From: Marinobacterium lacunae | Lineage (GTDB): Bacteria > Pseudomonadota > Gammaproteobacteria > Pseudomonadales > Balneatricaceae | Assembly (NCBI RefSeq): GCF_000705555.1 | Contig: NZ_JMQN01000018.1 | Location: 124,001 to 188,000, forward strand | Length of the DNA: 64,000 nt | Direction of reading: 5' to 3' | Shown here: piece by piece, positions 29,659-38,311 of the stretch | Position numbering within the stretch: the stretch's first letter is position 1 | Layout: the number at the start of each line of letters is the position of its first letter | Translations under genes and position numbers: made by a program | Notes under the pieces: generated by a model | What the model was told of the DNA's origin: nothing | The model's input: the letters and a program-made list of their open reading frames with translations, nothing else | Databases searched by the model: none

Positions 29659-31029
29659 TCAGTGAGCGCGCTTCACCCGTCTATGTATTTCGAAATCGCG
29701 AATACGCTCGCGGTAATGCTCCTTGGTTTGCGGACGCATCACCGAGCGGTCGCCATCAAGCAGTTCGGCGTCCAGATGGCGTGCCAGTGTTTCGGCTGTT
29801 GCCAGCATGCACTCGTAAGCCTCCAGGGCATCGGCGGGGTCATGCATTGACATGAAGAATGTCACGGCGGGCACTTCGATAGTATCCAGCGTCGCGTAAT
29901 CGAACGTCCCCGGCTGCAACGCATTGGCCATGCTGAACTGCAGACTGCCTTTTGCATCGGGCTGCTCATAACGGTGGAAAATGCCCATTTCACCGAAGTC
30001 CATGCCACAGGCATCCACGATGCGGTGAATAACCGCGCCCGACAGGGTTTCACCGCGACGTGCTACGACAAAAATCACCAGCATGTCTTCGGGATTGGGC
30101 GTTATCTCAGGTGCGGGGCGCTGCCCCTTCTTGTCGCGCTCGCTCGATACGGACGCAGCCGTATTCGCGCGACCAGTATCCACATTTCTGTCTGCTTTTA
30201 GCGGTGCAGGCTCAGTGACATCGGTCTGAGACTCATAGTGGGTTTCGACAACATCTTCTGTTTCTGTGTCAGTATCGTCGAATGGCAACTCGGGGTGCGC
30301 CTGTGGATGTCTACGCTTATTTGCCGCCGTACGCTTTGGTGATGCAGCGTCGACCGCACGACTATCGTCCCGCTCGACCGCTGAAGACGACGCGCGCACC
30401 CGATCCATCAAAACAGGAATTGGCTGCTCTGGATCGAAATCAAAGCTCATCTCCAACGGCTCGGCATCGCCATCATCCTCTTCACGCTGCGCTCTCAGCG
30501 GCGGGGATGCTTCCTCGGCGACAGCCTGCTTGTAGGCGGTATCCATAGTGGGTACGGGTTCGCGTTTGGCACGCTTCGGCCGCGGTTCAACCGGTACGTC
30601 GTCGAACAGAGGGTCCATATGCTGAAGTGCATCATCAGGCGACTTGGTCGCTCCGCTTCTGTTCACCTCGAACTGCGGCTGCTCCTCTTCTTCGCGTATG
30701 CGTTCATCAGAGTTGGCCCGCGCGGGCTGAACGTCAAACTCGGGTAGACGGTCGGATTCTTCATCCACAGGCGATGCGTCAGCTGCGAAGGTGGGCTCAT
30801 GACGCTCCACCTCCACTCCCTGATGGTTGCGGCGACGGGCACCGCCATTTGGCAACTCGGGATTGGATAGCGGCGACTCTTCTGCCTGAGCCTCACCAAT
30901 AGCGGAACGATCTATATCCAGGCGGATACGATTGCGATTACCGCGAATCCGACGCCATCCATCAAACAGAATCAGCGCAATTACCAGAATTCCGCCAATG
31001 ATGAGCCATTCGCGCAGACTGATCTCCAT
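29659..31029 (-). CDS. zipA: Cell division protein ZipA
   Basis: 456-residue ZipA. An N-terminal membrane anchor (LREWLIIGGILVIALILFD) and basic patch are followed by a long acidic, Pro/Glu-rich linker and a C-terminal FtsZ-binding domain from about residue 315 (NPEDMLVIFVVARRGETLSG, FFMSMHDPADALEAYECML). It tethers FtsZ to the inner membrane at the septum. The zipA-ligA order is usual; smc, often just upstream in relatives, is replaced here by ccmI. Confidence 0.93.
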   Translation of the reverse strand: MEISLREWLIIGGILVIALILFDGWRRIRGNRNRIRLDIDRSAIGEAQAEESPLSNPELPNGGARRRNHQGVEVERHEPTFAADASPVDEESDRLPEFDVQPARANSDERIREEEEQPQFEVNRSGATKSPDDALQHMDPLFDDVPVEPRPKRAKREPVPTMDTAYKQAVAEEASPPLRAQREEDDGDAEPLEMSFDFDPEQPIPVLMDRVRASSSAVERDDSRAVDAASPKRTAANKRRHPQAHPELPFDDTDTETEDVVETHYESQTDVTEPAPLKADRNVDTGRANTAASVSSERDKKGQRPAPEITPNPEDMLVIFVVARRGETLSGAVIHRIVDACGMDFGEMGIFHRYEQPDAKGSLQFSMANALQPGTFDYATLDTIEVPAVTFFMSMHDPADALEAYECMLATAETLARHLDAELLDGDRSVMRPQTKEHYRERIRDFEIHRRVKRAH

Positions 31030-31087
31030 GATTAGGTTCTATTCCTATCCGCTATCTGATTCATGTTCGAATTATTCGCTTAACAGA

Positions 31088-32329
31088 CTACTCTACTACC
31101 CTGTCGATCACCAGTTTAACCGATTGGGCATCGCTACTGACAGCCACCGGTGAGAGGCTACCGATCAGATCGCCCGGCGCGGCTATTGCCTGACCAGAGT
31201 TACTGATCCGCGCTCCAATTTCGACTTCGCCGACACTGGAGAGTTCAGCGCCGGGCATCATAGCCATACTGTCGTTCAATTCAACCTCAATCGGCAGCTC
31301 CGACGCTTTGCGTCTGACTGCAGCGAGCGGCATACGTCCTCCGACAGGGCGGGCATAGATAAAGAGTACCTGATCCGGGGACACTTTTGCTTTCAGTTCG
31401 TCCGCAATATCCACCGACACGTTGATGACGGCACCTTTCACCGCAGGCATTTCAGGTACCGGCTCACCGGCCGCCACCAGCTGCTGTTTCGCCTGTTCGA
31501 TACCGGATCGCAATGACTGCGCGGCATCACCGGTTGCACCCGGCAGCGCACGACTCCAGTACTCTATCGCCTGACGGTAGTCTCCAGTTTCATAGGCATC
31601 GATGCCGAGTATGCCCAGTGCCGCCATATCGCCTGGATCCATCGAGAGTGTGAGATCGATCTGCTTGCGCACCTCATCGGACATTTTTCCGCCATCGCGG
31701 AAATAAAGGGCCTGTGCGATCTGTCCATGAACGCCGGCTACTTGCGGAGCCTCTGCCGGCAAAACCTCAAGGACCTTATTGAAGGCACTGATCCCTTCAT
31801 CGAAACGCCCCTGATTTACATAGGTATTGGCCAGCAGATACCAACCTTCTGCATTTTCCGGATGGCGCTCGAGCTCCTGCTCGAGTTGAGCAATCGCCTC
31901 TTCCAGGGTGGCAGGGGCCTTCGGCGGATTCATTGCAACTTCGAGATCCGGCGCGCTGCCCAGTGTCTGATACAGGCCGAGGGATGCAACCGGAACCAGC
32001 AGTGCCAAGAGCACAACAGTCACCAATTGGGCGCCGCTGGGTCTTGGGTGCTTGAGTTCTTCGACCGGCTGCTCTGCATCAATCAGCAGGTTACGCTCAA
32101 GCTCTAACTTAAGTACCTCGAAATTTTCATCGTCCAGAGTACCTGCAACACGCTCCTCTTCCAGCTCAGCCAGGCGCTCACGGTATATCTCGATATTCTG
32201 ATGCTGGCGATCCTCCGCCTGATCGGTACGGGCATTGCGAGTACGGCGGGAGGCGCTTAGCAGCGGCCAGAAAACCACGGCTACGGCGATAAGGGTCAGC
32301 AGAGCAATTGAGCCCCATAGTGCCATCAT
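31088..32329 (-). CDS. ccmI: Cytochrome c maturation protein CcmI
   Basis: 413-residue CcmI (CycH type): two membrane helices (near residues 4-22 and 100-118) enclose a basic coiled cytoplasmic part, followed by periplasmic TPR repeats (AEGWYLLANTYVNQGRFDEGISAFNKV) and a C-terminal domain. It chaperones apocytochrome c to the ligation machine. The start overlaps the ccmH stop (ATGA), and it is the last ccm gene. Confidence 0.92.
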   Translation of the reverse strand: MMALWGSIALLTLIAVAVVFWPLLSASRRTRNARTDQAEDRQHQNIEIYRERLAELEEERVAGTLDDENFEVLKLELERNLLIDAEQPVEELKHPRPSGAQLVTVVLLALLVPVASLGLYQTLGSAPDLEVAMNPPKAPATLEEAIAQLEQELERHPENAEGWYLLANTYVNQGRFDEGISAFNKVLEVLPAEAPQVAGVHGQIAQALYFRDGGKMSDEVRKQIDLTLSMDPGDMAALGILGIDAYETGDYRQAIEYWSRALPGATGDAAQSLRSGIEQAKQQLVAAGEPVPEMPAVKGAVINVSVDIADELKAKVSPDQVLFIYARPVGGRMPLAAVRRKASELPIEVELNDSMAMMPGAELSSVGEVEIGARISNSGQAIAAPGDLIGSLSPVAVSSDAQSVKLVIDRVVE

Positions 32330-32811
32330 CGTTTTTTATCCTGTTCCAGCAATTGATTCAGTCGCTCGCGTTCACTCGCATCAAGACCGCTTTCCACTTC
32401 ACGCGATACAGGCCTGCGTTTATGCCGGCTGATCAACAAGACAACCAAACCACCGATGCCAAGCAGCACAAACGGGCCATACCAGAGGATCCAGGTCATC
32501 TCAGTCACGCGTGGCTTGTACAGCACGAACTCACCGTACCGCGTCACCATGAAGTCAATCACCTCATCGTCACTGGCGCCCTGATTCAGCATGCGGTAGA
32601 CCTCCCGGCGCAGGTCAGAGGCGATGGGCGAGTTGGAGTCGGCAATATTGTTGTTCTGACACTTGGGACAGCGCAGCTCTTCCGTCAGCTGTTGAAAACG
32701 CTCCTCCGTGGCCTTGTCTTCAAACTCATAGGCTTCGATGGTGGCCTGAACCGAGGACGCAGCAAACATCATAGCGGCACTGATCAACAGCGATCTCAAT
32801 ACATGGTTCAT
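32326..32811 (-). CDS. ccmH: Cytochrome c maturation protein CcmH
   Basis: 161-residue CcmH with a signal peptide ending SSVQA, the redox motif LRCPKCQNN near residues 46-54, and a C-terminal membrane helix (WILWYGPFVLLGIGGLVVLL). It reduces the apocytochrome CXXCH thiols. It overlaps both ccmG and ccmI by four bases. Confidence 0.95.
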   Translation of the reverse strand: MNHVLRSLLISAAMMFAASSVQATIEAYEFEDKATEERFQQLTEELRCPKCQNNNIADSNSPIASDLRREVYRMLNQGASDDEVIDFMVTRYGEFVLYKPRVTEMTWILWYGPFVLLGIGGLVVLLISRHKRRPVSREVESGLDASERERLNQLLEQDKKR

Positions 32812-33344
32812 GAAGCGCCCTCTGCCTCAATCTGATCCATGACCGCTTTAAGATCTTTCCAGACCACAGCGTCGACTGCACCTACATGTCGATAACGGAT
32901 TACACCTTTGGCATCAATAACATAGGTTTCGGGCGCTCCGTATACACCCAGATCGATACCCAAAGAGCCATCCTTATCCAGTACGACCTCTGCGTAGGGG
33001 TCAAGGTAACGCTTGAGCCACTCCCGCGCCTTCAGCGGTTCATCCTTGTAGTTGATGCCGTAAATCGTCACACCCTGCTGCGCCAACTGATTAAGGAACG
33101 CATGCTCCTCCTTACAAGTAGGACACCAGGTGGCCCAGATATTCACCAGTGCGGGGCGACCTTTGAGATCATCCTGCGTCATCATCCGTGATGGCTCGGT
33201 CAACGATGCCAGTTCGAATGCGGGAAATGGCTGGTTCAGTCGTGCCGAGGGCAACTCTGTAGGATCGATTGAGAGCCCCCGCCAGAGGAAATAGCCCAAA
33301 CCGATAAAGATCAGCAGCGGTACGAAAAGCATTATGCGGCGCAT
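32808..33344 (-). CDS. ccmG: Thiol:disulfide interchange protein CcmG/DsbE
   Basis: 178-residue periplasmic thioredoxin-like protein anchored by an N-terminal helix (LFVPLLIFIGLGYFLW). The active site is WATWCPTCKEE and the cis-Pro region is GAPETYVID. It passes electrons from DsbD to CcmH or to apocytochrome. The next gene overlaps by four bases. Confidence 0.95.
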   Translation of the reverse strand: MRRIMLFVPLLIFIGLGYFLWRGLSIDPTELPSARLNQPFPAFELASLTEPSRMMTQDDLKGRPALVNIWATWCPTCKEEHAFLNQLAQQGVTIYGINYKDEPLKAREWLKRYLDPYAEVVLDKDGSLGIDLGVYGAPETYVIDAKGVIRYRHVGAVDAVVWKDLKAVMDQIEAEGAS

Positions 33345-33368
33345 AAACGGTCAGTCCTATCCAGGGTT

Positions 33369-35324
33369 TCAGGCAGCGGCCAACTCACGGCGGGCCTGCT
33401 TGCGATAGCGTGGATCAGTGGCAGCCAGTATGCCGCCAACGGTCATCATCAGACCGCCCAACCACAGCCAGCGAACAAACGGTTTGTACTGCACACGAAC
33501 CGCCCAGGCGTCATCGCCGAGCGATTCACCAAGTGCCACATAGAGATCCCGAAACAGTCCCGGATCAATTGCGGCTTCTGTCATGACATTGCCACGGGCC
33601 GTGTACAGGCGCTTCTCCGGATACATTTCGGTGTAGGGTTCGCCCTTGTACAACACCCGTATGACACCTGTATCGGAGTGAAAGTTTGGGCCATCGACTT
33701 TGCGAATACCGTCGAATACGAACTCGTAATCGTTAAACTGCTTGCGATCGCCTGGCTGCATTCTCAAATCGCTGTGCTCGCTGAAGGTAGAAACCAGGGC
33801 AATACCAACAACCAGCACGGCGATACCGCCATGCGCCAGCATCATGCCGTAGTAGGCACGGGACTGATTGAGTAGTGCCGAGAAACCGCGGCTTCTGTTT
33901 CGAGCCCTGTTGAGGAGGTCTCGCCCCGCGGTAAACACAACCCACCAGGCCAGCAACAATCCGGCTGATGTCCAGATACCGGGCCAATGGGGTAGCAACG
34001 CCAACGAGATGCCGCTGGCGATCAACGCCAATACGCCTGGCAACCAGATCTGTTTCAGTATCAGTGTTGCCGGGGTCTGCTTCCAGCGCAGCAGAATACC
34101 GACGCCAAGCGTAAGCACCAAAAGCGCACCCAGTGGTACAAACAGCGCATTGAAATACGGCGGGCCCACGGAGATCTTACCGAGGTTCAATGCATCCACG
34201 AGCAGCGGATACAGGGTACCCAGCAACACCGTCGCGCAGGATACGGTCAACAGAACGTTATTGATCAACATGAAGCTCTCACGCGAGAGCAGTCCGAAGC
34301 TGGACTCGCTTTTCACGTGCGATGCCTTGATTGCGTAGAGCAACAACGAACCACCAATGGTGATCGCCAACAGCGCCAGAATGAAAAATCCGCGGTCAGG
34401 ATCCGAGGCGAACGCATGCACTGATGTCAGCACGCCCGAACGAACCAGGAAGGTGCCGAGCAAACTCAGCGAGAACGCGAAGATCGCCAGCAATACGGTC
34501 CAGCTTTTGAATACGCCGCGCTTTTCAGTAACAGCAAGACTGTGCACCAGTGCGGTTCCGATCAGCCAGGGCATCAGGGATGCGTTTTCAACGGGATCCC
34601 AGAACCACCAGCCGCCCCAGCCCAGCTCGTAGTAAGCCCACCAGCTGCCCAAGGCGATCCCGAGGGTCAGAAACGCCCAGGCGATGTTGGTCCAGGGACG
34701 TGACCAACGCGCCCAGGCGGCATCCAGACGACCACTTAAGAGCGCTGCAATCGCAAAGGCGAAGGCAACGGAAAATCCGACATAGCCCATGTAGAGCATC
34801 GGGGGGTGCACAATCAGGCCAAAGTCCTGCAGCAGCGGGTTGAGGTCCGCGCCCTGCTCGGGTACCCGCGGAAGAATCCGCTCAAAGGGACTGGAGGTAA
34901 ACAGGATGAACAGTGCAAAGCCGGTGGTGATCAGGCCCATGACGGCAAGCACCCGCGCCAGAATATCTTCAGGCAGGTTTTTACTTTTCAACGCAACGGC
35001 CAGGGTCCAGCTTGTAAGGATCAGTAACCAGAGCAGCAGCGACCCTTCATGACCGCCCCACACGGCGCTTAGCCGATAATACCAGGGCAACGCGGTGTTG
35101 GAGTTGTTCGCAACATAGGCAACGGAGAAGTCGCTTTGCAAAAACGACCAGCCCAGGCACAAAAAGCTGAACAACACAAAACCGAACAACGCGATCGCCA
35201 GCGGCCTGGCATAACTGCACCAGAGCGCATTGCCGACGGTCGCCCCCACCATGGGTATAGTGCCCAGCAGAACCGACAGACACGCTGTGAGTATCAATGC
35301 ATATTGACCGAGCTCAGGAATCAT
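33369..35324 (-). CDS. ccmF: Heme lyase subunit CcmF
   Basis: 651-residue multi-span membrane protein. The tryptophan-rich heme-handling motif is [19 protein letters not shown], preceded by the conserved [12 protein letters not shown]. It joins heme from holo-CcmE to apocytochrome c together with CcmH and CcmI. The start overlaps the ccmE stop (ATGA). Length is normal. Confidence 0.96.
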   Translation of the reverse strand: MIPELGQYALILTACLSVLLGTIPMVGATVGNALWCSYARPLAIALFGFVLFSFLCLGWSFLQSDFSVAYVANNSNTALPWYYRLSAVWGGHEGSLLLWLLILTSWTLAVALKSKNLPEDILARVLAVMGLITTGFALFILFTSSPFERILPRVPEQGADLNPLLQDFGLIVHPPMLYMGYVGFSVAFAFAIAALLSGRLDAAWARWSRPWTNIAWAFLTLGIALGSWWAYYELGWGGWWFWDPVENASLMPWLIGTALVHSLAVTEKRGVFKSWTVLLAIFAFSLSLLGTFLVRSGVLTSVHAFASDPDRGFFILALLAITIGGSLLLYAIKASHVKSESSFGLLSRESFMLINNVLLTVSCATVLLGTLYPLLVDALNLGKISVGPPYFNALFVPLGALLVLTLGVGILLRWKQTPATLILKQIWLPGVLALIASGISLALLPHWPGIWTSAGLLLAWWVVFTAGRDLLNRARNRSRGFSALLNQSRAYYGMMLAHGGIAVLVVGIALVSTFSEHSDLRMQPGDRKQFNDYEFVFDGIRKVDGPNFHSDTGVIRVLYKGEPYTEMYPEKRLYTARGNVMTEAAIDPGLFRDLYVALGESLGDDAWAVRVQYKPFVRWLWLGGLMMTVGGILAATDPRYRKQARRELAAA

Positions 35325-35782
35325 TTATTGAACTCCTGACCGGTAGGCTTGGGCATCTTGCCGGCTTTTTCCAGCGCCTCGGCCACTTCCGGCGGCATGT
35401 AGTTTTCATCGTGCTTGGCCAGCACTTCTACAGCCTGAAGTACACCGCTCTTATCGAGTTCACCCTGAGCCACGATACCCTGCCCCTCACGGAAGAGGTC
35501 CGGCAGGATACCGGTGTAGCGCACATGGACGGTGTGCTCGTAGTCGGTGATATCGAACCCGACCTCAAGGCTGTCATTCGCGCGCTGAACACTGCCATCG
35601 ACCACCATGCCACCGGCACGGATCCGCGTTTCGGTAGGCGCTTCGCCCGCAGCGATCTGGCTGGGTGAGTAGAACAGGTTGATATTCTGGTTCAGGGCGA
35701 ACAGGGTCAGGCCCACGGCAACCCCGACACCGGCAACAATGAACAGAACTATCAGCAGACGCTGCTTACGCTTCGGATTCAT
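35321..35782 (-). CDS. ccmE: Periplasmic heme chaperone CcmE
   Basis: 153-residue CcmE with an N-terminal anchor ([20 protein letters not shown]) and a beta-barrel domain. The heme-binding His is in [13 protein letters not shown], the classic HXXXY form. It receives heme from CcmC/CcmD. It overlaps ccmD and ccmF by four bases each. Confidence 0.95.
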   Translation of the reverse strand: MNPKRKQRLLIVLFIVAGVGVAVGLTLFALNQNINLFYSPSQIAAGEAPTETRIRAGGMVVDGSVQRANDSLEVGFDITDYEHTVHVRYTGILPDLFREGQGIVAQGELDKSGVLQAVEVLAKHDENYMPPEVAEALEKAGKMPKPTGQEFNK

Positions 35783-35958
35783 GAGCCTTTGCTCTCCCTT
35801 ATCAGACGGCGGGTCAATTGGGCACGCAGACGTTTCCCAGCCTGTAGCGGCGCTATCAGGTTACCCAGAATAATGATTACGCCCAGCCCATAACTGAGCC
35901 AGACGTACAGGCCATGCCCGCCCATCGACAGAAACTCGGAAAAGGAGTTGAAACTCAC
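35779..35958 (-). CDS. ccmD: Heme exporter protein CcmD
   Basis: 59-residue single-span protein ([20 protein letters not shown]) with a basic cytoplasmic tail, typical CcmD. The start is GTG 35958: GAGG lies a few bases upstream and the family N-terminus [15 protein letters not shown] begins there; the open frame further upstream lies inside ccmC. It helps release heme-loaded CcmE from CcmABC. Confidence 0.88.
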   Translation of the reverse strand: MSFNSFSEFLSMGGHGLYVWLSYGLGVIIILGNLIAPLQAGKRLRAQLTRRLIRESKGS

Positions 35959-35965
35959 ACTTACC

Positions 35966-36721
35966 TCACTTGGACAGCAGAAGTTCTTTGACCCAGCCCG
36001 CGCGACGTTCACGGCGCAGAATTTCATTACGCAGACGCATCATCAGAGTGACGGCAAAAAATGCATAGAACCCGATCACCATCACCAGAAGCGGTACCCA
36101 CATCTCCGCTGGCATGGCGGGTTTCTCGGTCAGCTTGAACGTGGCTGGCTGGTGCAACGTATTCCACCATTCGACGGAGTACTTGATGATCGGGATGTTG
36201 ACCAGCCCCACCAATGCCAGCACGGCGGTTGCCTGCGCAGCGGTAGACTCGCTCTCGATGGCAGAGTTCAATGCCATGACGCCGAGATAGAGGAAAAACA
36301 GGATCAGCATCGAGGTCAATCGGGCATCCCAAACCCACCAGGAACCCCAGGTCGGTTTACCCCAGATGGCGCCAGTCAGCAGCGCGAGCACCGCCAGAGA
36401 TGCGCCGATAGGCGCGCAGGCCTTGGCCACCATGTCGGCAACCTTCATTTTCCAGATCAGGCCGATGGCGCCAGCAACAGCCATCAGCATATAACAGGAC
36501 TGCGCCAGAATAGCGGAGGGCACATGCAGGTAGATTATTCGAAAGCTGTTACCCTGCTGATAATCGGCGGGCGCGAAGATCAGTGCCCATAGGGTGCCGC
36601 CGATCAGCAACGCCAATGCTGCCACGGTAAACCAGGGCAGAAGCTTGCCGCATATCTGATAACACCAACGCGGTGACGCCAACTGGTAGAACCAGCGCGG
36701 CATCCATTTACTGTCAGCCAT
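35966..36721 (-). CDS. ccmC: Heme exporter protein CcmC
   Basis: 251-residue membrane protein with six helices. The tryptophan-rich motif WGSWWVWDARLTS and the flanking His residues (IYLHVPSAI, NTLHQP) mark the heme-handling site. It attaches heme to CcmE. The ccmB stop is 20 bases upstream. Confidence 0.95.
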   Translation of the reverse strand: MADSKWMPRWFYQLASPRWCYQICGKLLPWFTVAALALLIGGTLWALIFAPADYQQGNSFRIIYLHVPSAILAQSCYMLMAVAGAIGLIWKMKVADMVAKACAPIGASLAVLALLTGAIWGKPTWGSWWVWDARLTSMLILFFLYLGVMALNSAIESESTAAQATAVLALVGLVNIPIIKYSVEWWNTLHQPATFKLTEKPAMPAEMWVPLLVMVIGFYAFFAVTLMMRLRNEILRRERRAGWVKELLLSK

Positions 36722-36741
36722 ATCCGTTATTCACCTACCAA

Positions 36742-37461
36742 TCAACCACTTACAGAAATTCTTAGCGCTGCACCAATCGCCAGCGGCGCCAGCGCAAGCC
36801 CTAACGCCAGCAAGGCCCCGAGCAAGGCGAGATAGCCGCCCAACGGCAGTCCCGTCACCGCAGCCTGAACCGCACTGGTACCAAAAATAAGCACCGGGAT
36901 ATAGAGCGGCAACACCAGCAAAGAGATCAATACACCGCCGCGCTTGAGCCCTACAGTCAAAGCAGCACCGATGGCGCCGACAAGACTGAGCGTTGGTGTA
37001 CCGATCAGCAGGCTCAACATCAACCCGGGCATACCCTCCGCCGGTAAGAACAGCATCACCGCGATAACCGGCGCCACAAGTGTGAGCGCCAATCCACTGA
37101 GCATCCAGTGCGCCAGCACTTTGGCCAGCACCACGATAAACAGCGGTTGGGGACTAAGCAGCAGCTGCTCGAGCGATCCATCGTCAAAGTCGGTACGAAA
37201 CAAACTGTCCATCGACAACAGCGTCGCCAGCAAGGCGGCTACCCACAGGGCCCCGGGGGCAAGCTGGGCAAGGAAACCGGGCTCTGGACTGACCCCCAGA
37301 GGGAACAGCGTGATCACCATCAAGAAGAAGATCAACGGGTTCACCAGCTCGCTCTTACGTCGCAATGACAGCATCAGGTCACGACGAAGGGTCGCGACAA
37401 ACAGTCCGCCGGGGCCGATCTGCGCCCTTTCCGACGCGGCTTGCGTTATCAGGTCAGCCAT
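36742..37461 (-). CDS. ccmB: Heme exporter protein CcmB
   Basis: 239-residue ABC-type membrane subunit with six helices; LRRDLMLSLRRKSELVNPLIFFLMV is the CcmB entry region (read in parts). It starts at ATG 37461, sharing a TGATG junction with ccmA; a TTG one codon earlier is less likely. It has about 20 extra residues before the usual N-terminus. Confidence 0.94.
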   Translation of the reverse strand: MADLITQAASERAQIGPGGLFVATLRRDLMLSLRRKSELVNPLIFFLMVITLFPLGVSPEPGFLAQLAPGALWVAALLATLLSMDSLFRTDFDDGSLEQLLLSPQPLFIVVLAKVLAHWMLSGLALTLVAPVIAVMLFLPAEGMPGLMLSLLIGTPTLSLVGAIGAALTVGLKRGGVLISLLVLPLYIPVLIFGTSAVQAAVTGLPLGGYLALLGALLALGLALAPLAIGAALRISVSG

Positions 37462-38084
37462 CAATGTCCACCCTGCCGGTCCAGATTGATCGAACGTACA
37501 ACGCTACTGCCCTGCAAATCCTGATGAGTGGTCAGGATCACGCTGCCACCGCGCGCAATATGCCGGCCGATCAGCGCCTCTTTCGCGGCCACCCCGCGCT
37601 TGTCGATTGCGGTAAACGGCTCATCGAGTATCCACAAAGGCGCATCACTCAGATAAAGCCGGGAGAGGGAGACTCGCCGATGCTGGCCGGCGGAAAGCGA
37701 ATGACACGGCACATCTTCAAAGCCCGCAAGACCCACCTGCTCTAACGCCTCAGCCACCCGAGATGCATCCAATGAGGGATGAAGGGCACAGTACCAGCGC
37801 AAATTCTCCTCTGGGGTCAGCAAAGCTTTTACACCCGGCTGATGTCCGAAATAGAGCAACTCACGACAAAATTGATCCCGCACACGATCGATCGGTTCAC
37901 CGCGCCAGAAGATGTCGCCTTCGTAGTTACGGGAAAGGCCGCTGAGTATGCGCAATAACGTGGTTTTACCGCTGCCGTTGGCGCCTTCGATCTGGACGAT
38001 TTCACCGGCGTCGACCGAAAAACCGAGGCCCTCGAACAGCATGCGGTCATCCCGTTCGCAAAACAGGTTTTCCACTTGTAACAT
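37461..38084 (-). CDS. ccmA: Heme exporter ATP-binding protein CcmA
   Basis: 207-residue ABC ATPase: Walker A GANGSGKTT, signature LSAGQHRRV, Walker B LWILDEPFTAID. ATG 38084 gives the normal length; the frame is open 53 codons upstream with no similarity, across the promoter. With CcmB, CcmC and CcmD it drives release of heme-loaded CcmE. First gene of the operon. Confidence 0.95.
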   Translation of the reverse strand: MLQVENLFCERDDRMLFEGLGFSVDAGEIVQIEGANGSGKTTLLRILSGLSRNYEGDIFWRGEPIDRVRDQFCRELLYFGHQPGVKALLTPEENLRWYCALHPSLDASRVAEALEQVGLAGFEDVPCHSLSAGQHRRVSLSRLYLSDAPLWILDEPFTAIDKRGVAAKEALIGRHIARGGSVILTTHQDLQGSSVVRSINLDRQGGH

Positions 38085-38189
38085 CGGCCCGGACAAACAG
38101 TGACTCCCAATCCGTGAATGGATGCCGCCTAAGGCGGTCCATAGATGCTTCAGTTGTGCCGACGCTGGCCGACTATTTTCAAACGCGCC

Positions 38190-38218
38190 ATTATAAACAG
38201 ATTCCCCACTGACGTCAG
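38190..38218 (-). promoter_or_regulatory. Sigma70-type promoter of the ccm operon
   Basis: On the minus strand CTGACG (38218-38213) and a perfect TATAAT (38195-38190) are 17 bases apart. Transcription would start near 38183 and leave a leader of about 100 bases, which holds a small palindrome CCGCC-TAA-GGCGG (38125-38137). It is the only strong promoter seen in the 227-base divergent gap. Confidence 0.6.
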
Positions 38219-38311
38219 GCAGCAAGGGGACGACCGGCGCCAATTAGGTCGAAGGTTGTACACTGTCCTACCTAAGGCCGCTTTACACTGCGATAACGGA
38301 GATACCGGACC

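Noticed and set aside
38166-38180. Sigma54-like element before the second FliK-like gene (TGGC-N7-TTTC)
   Set aside because: The -12 GC is missing, so it is not a supported promoter.
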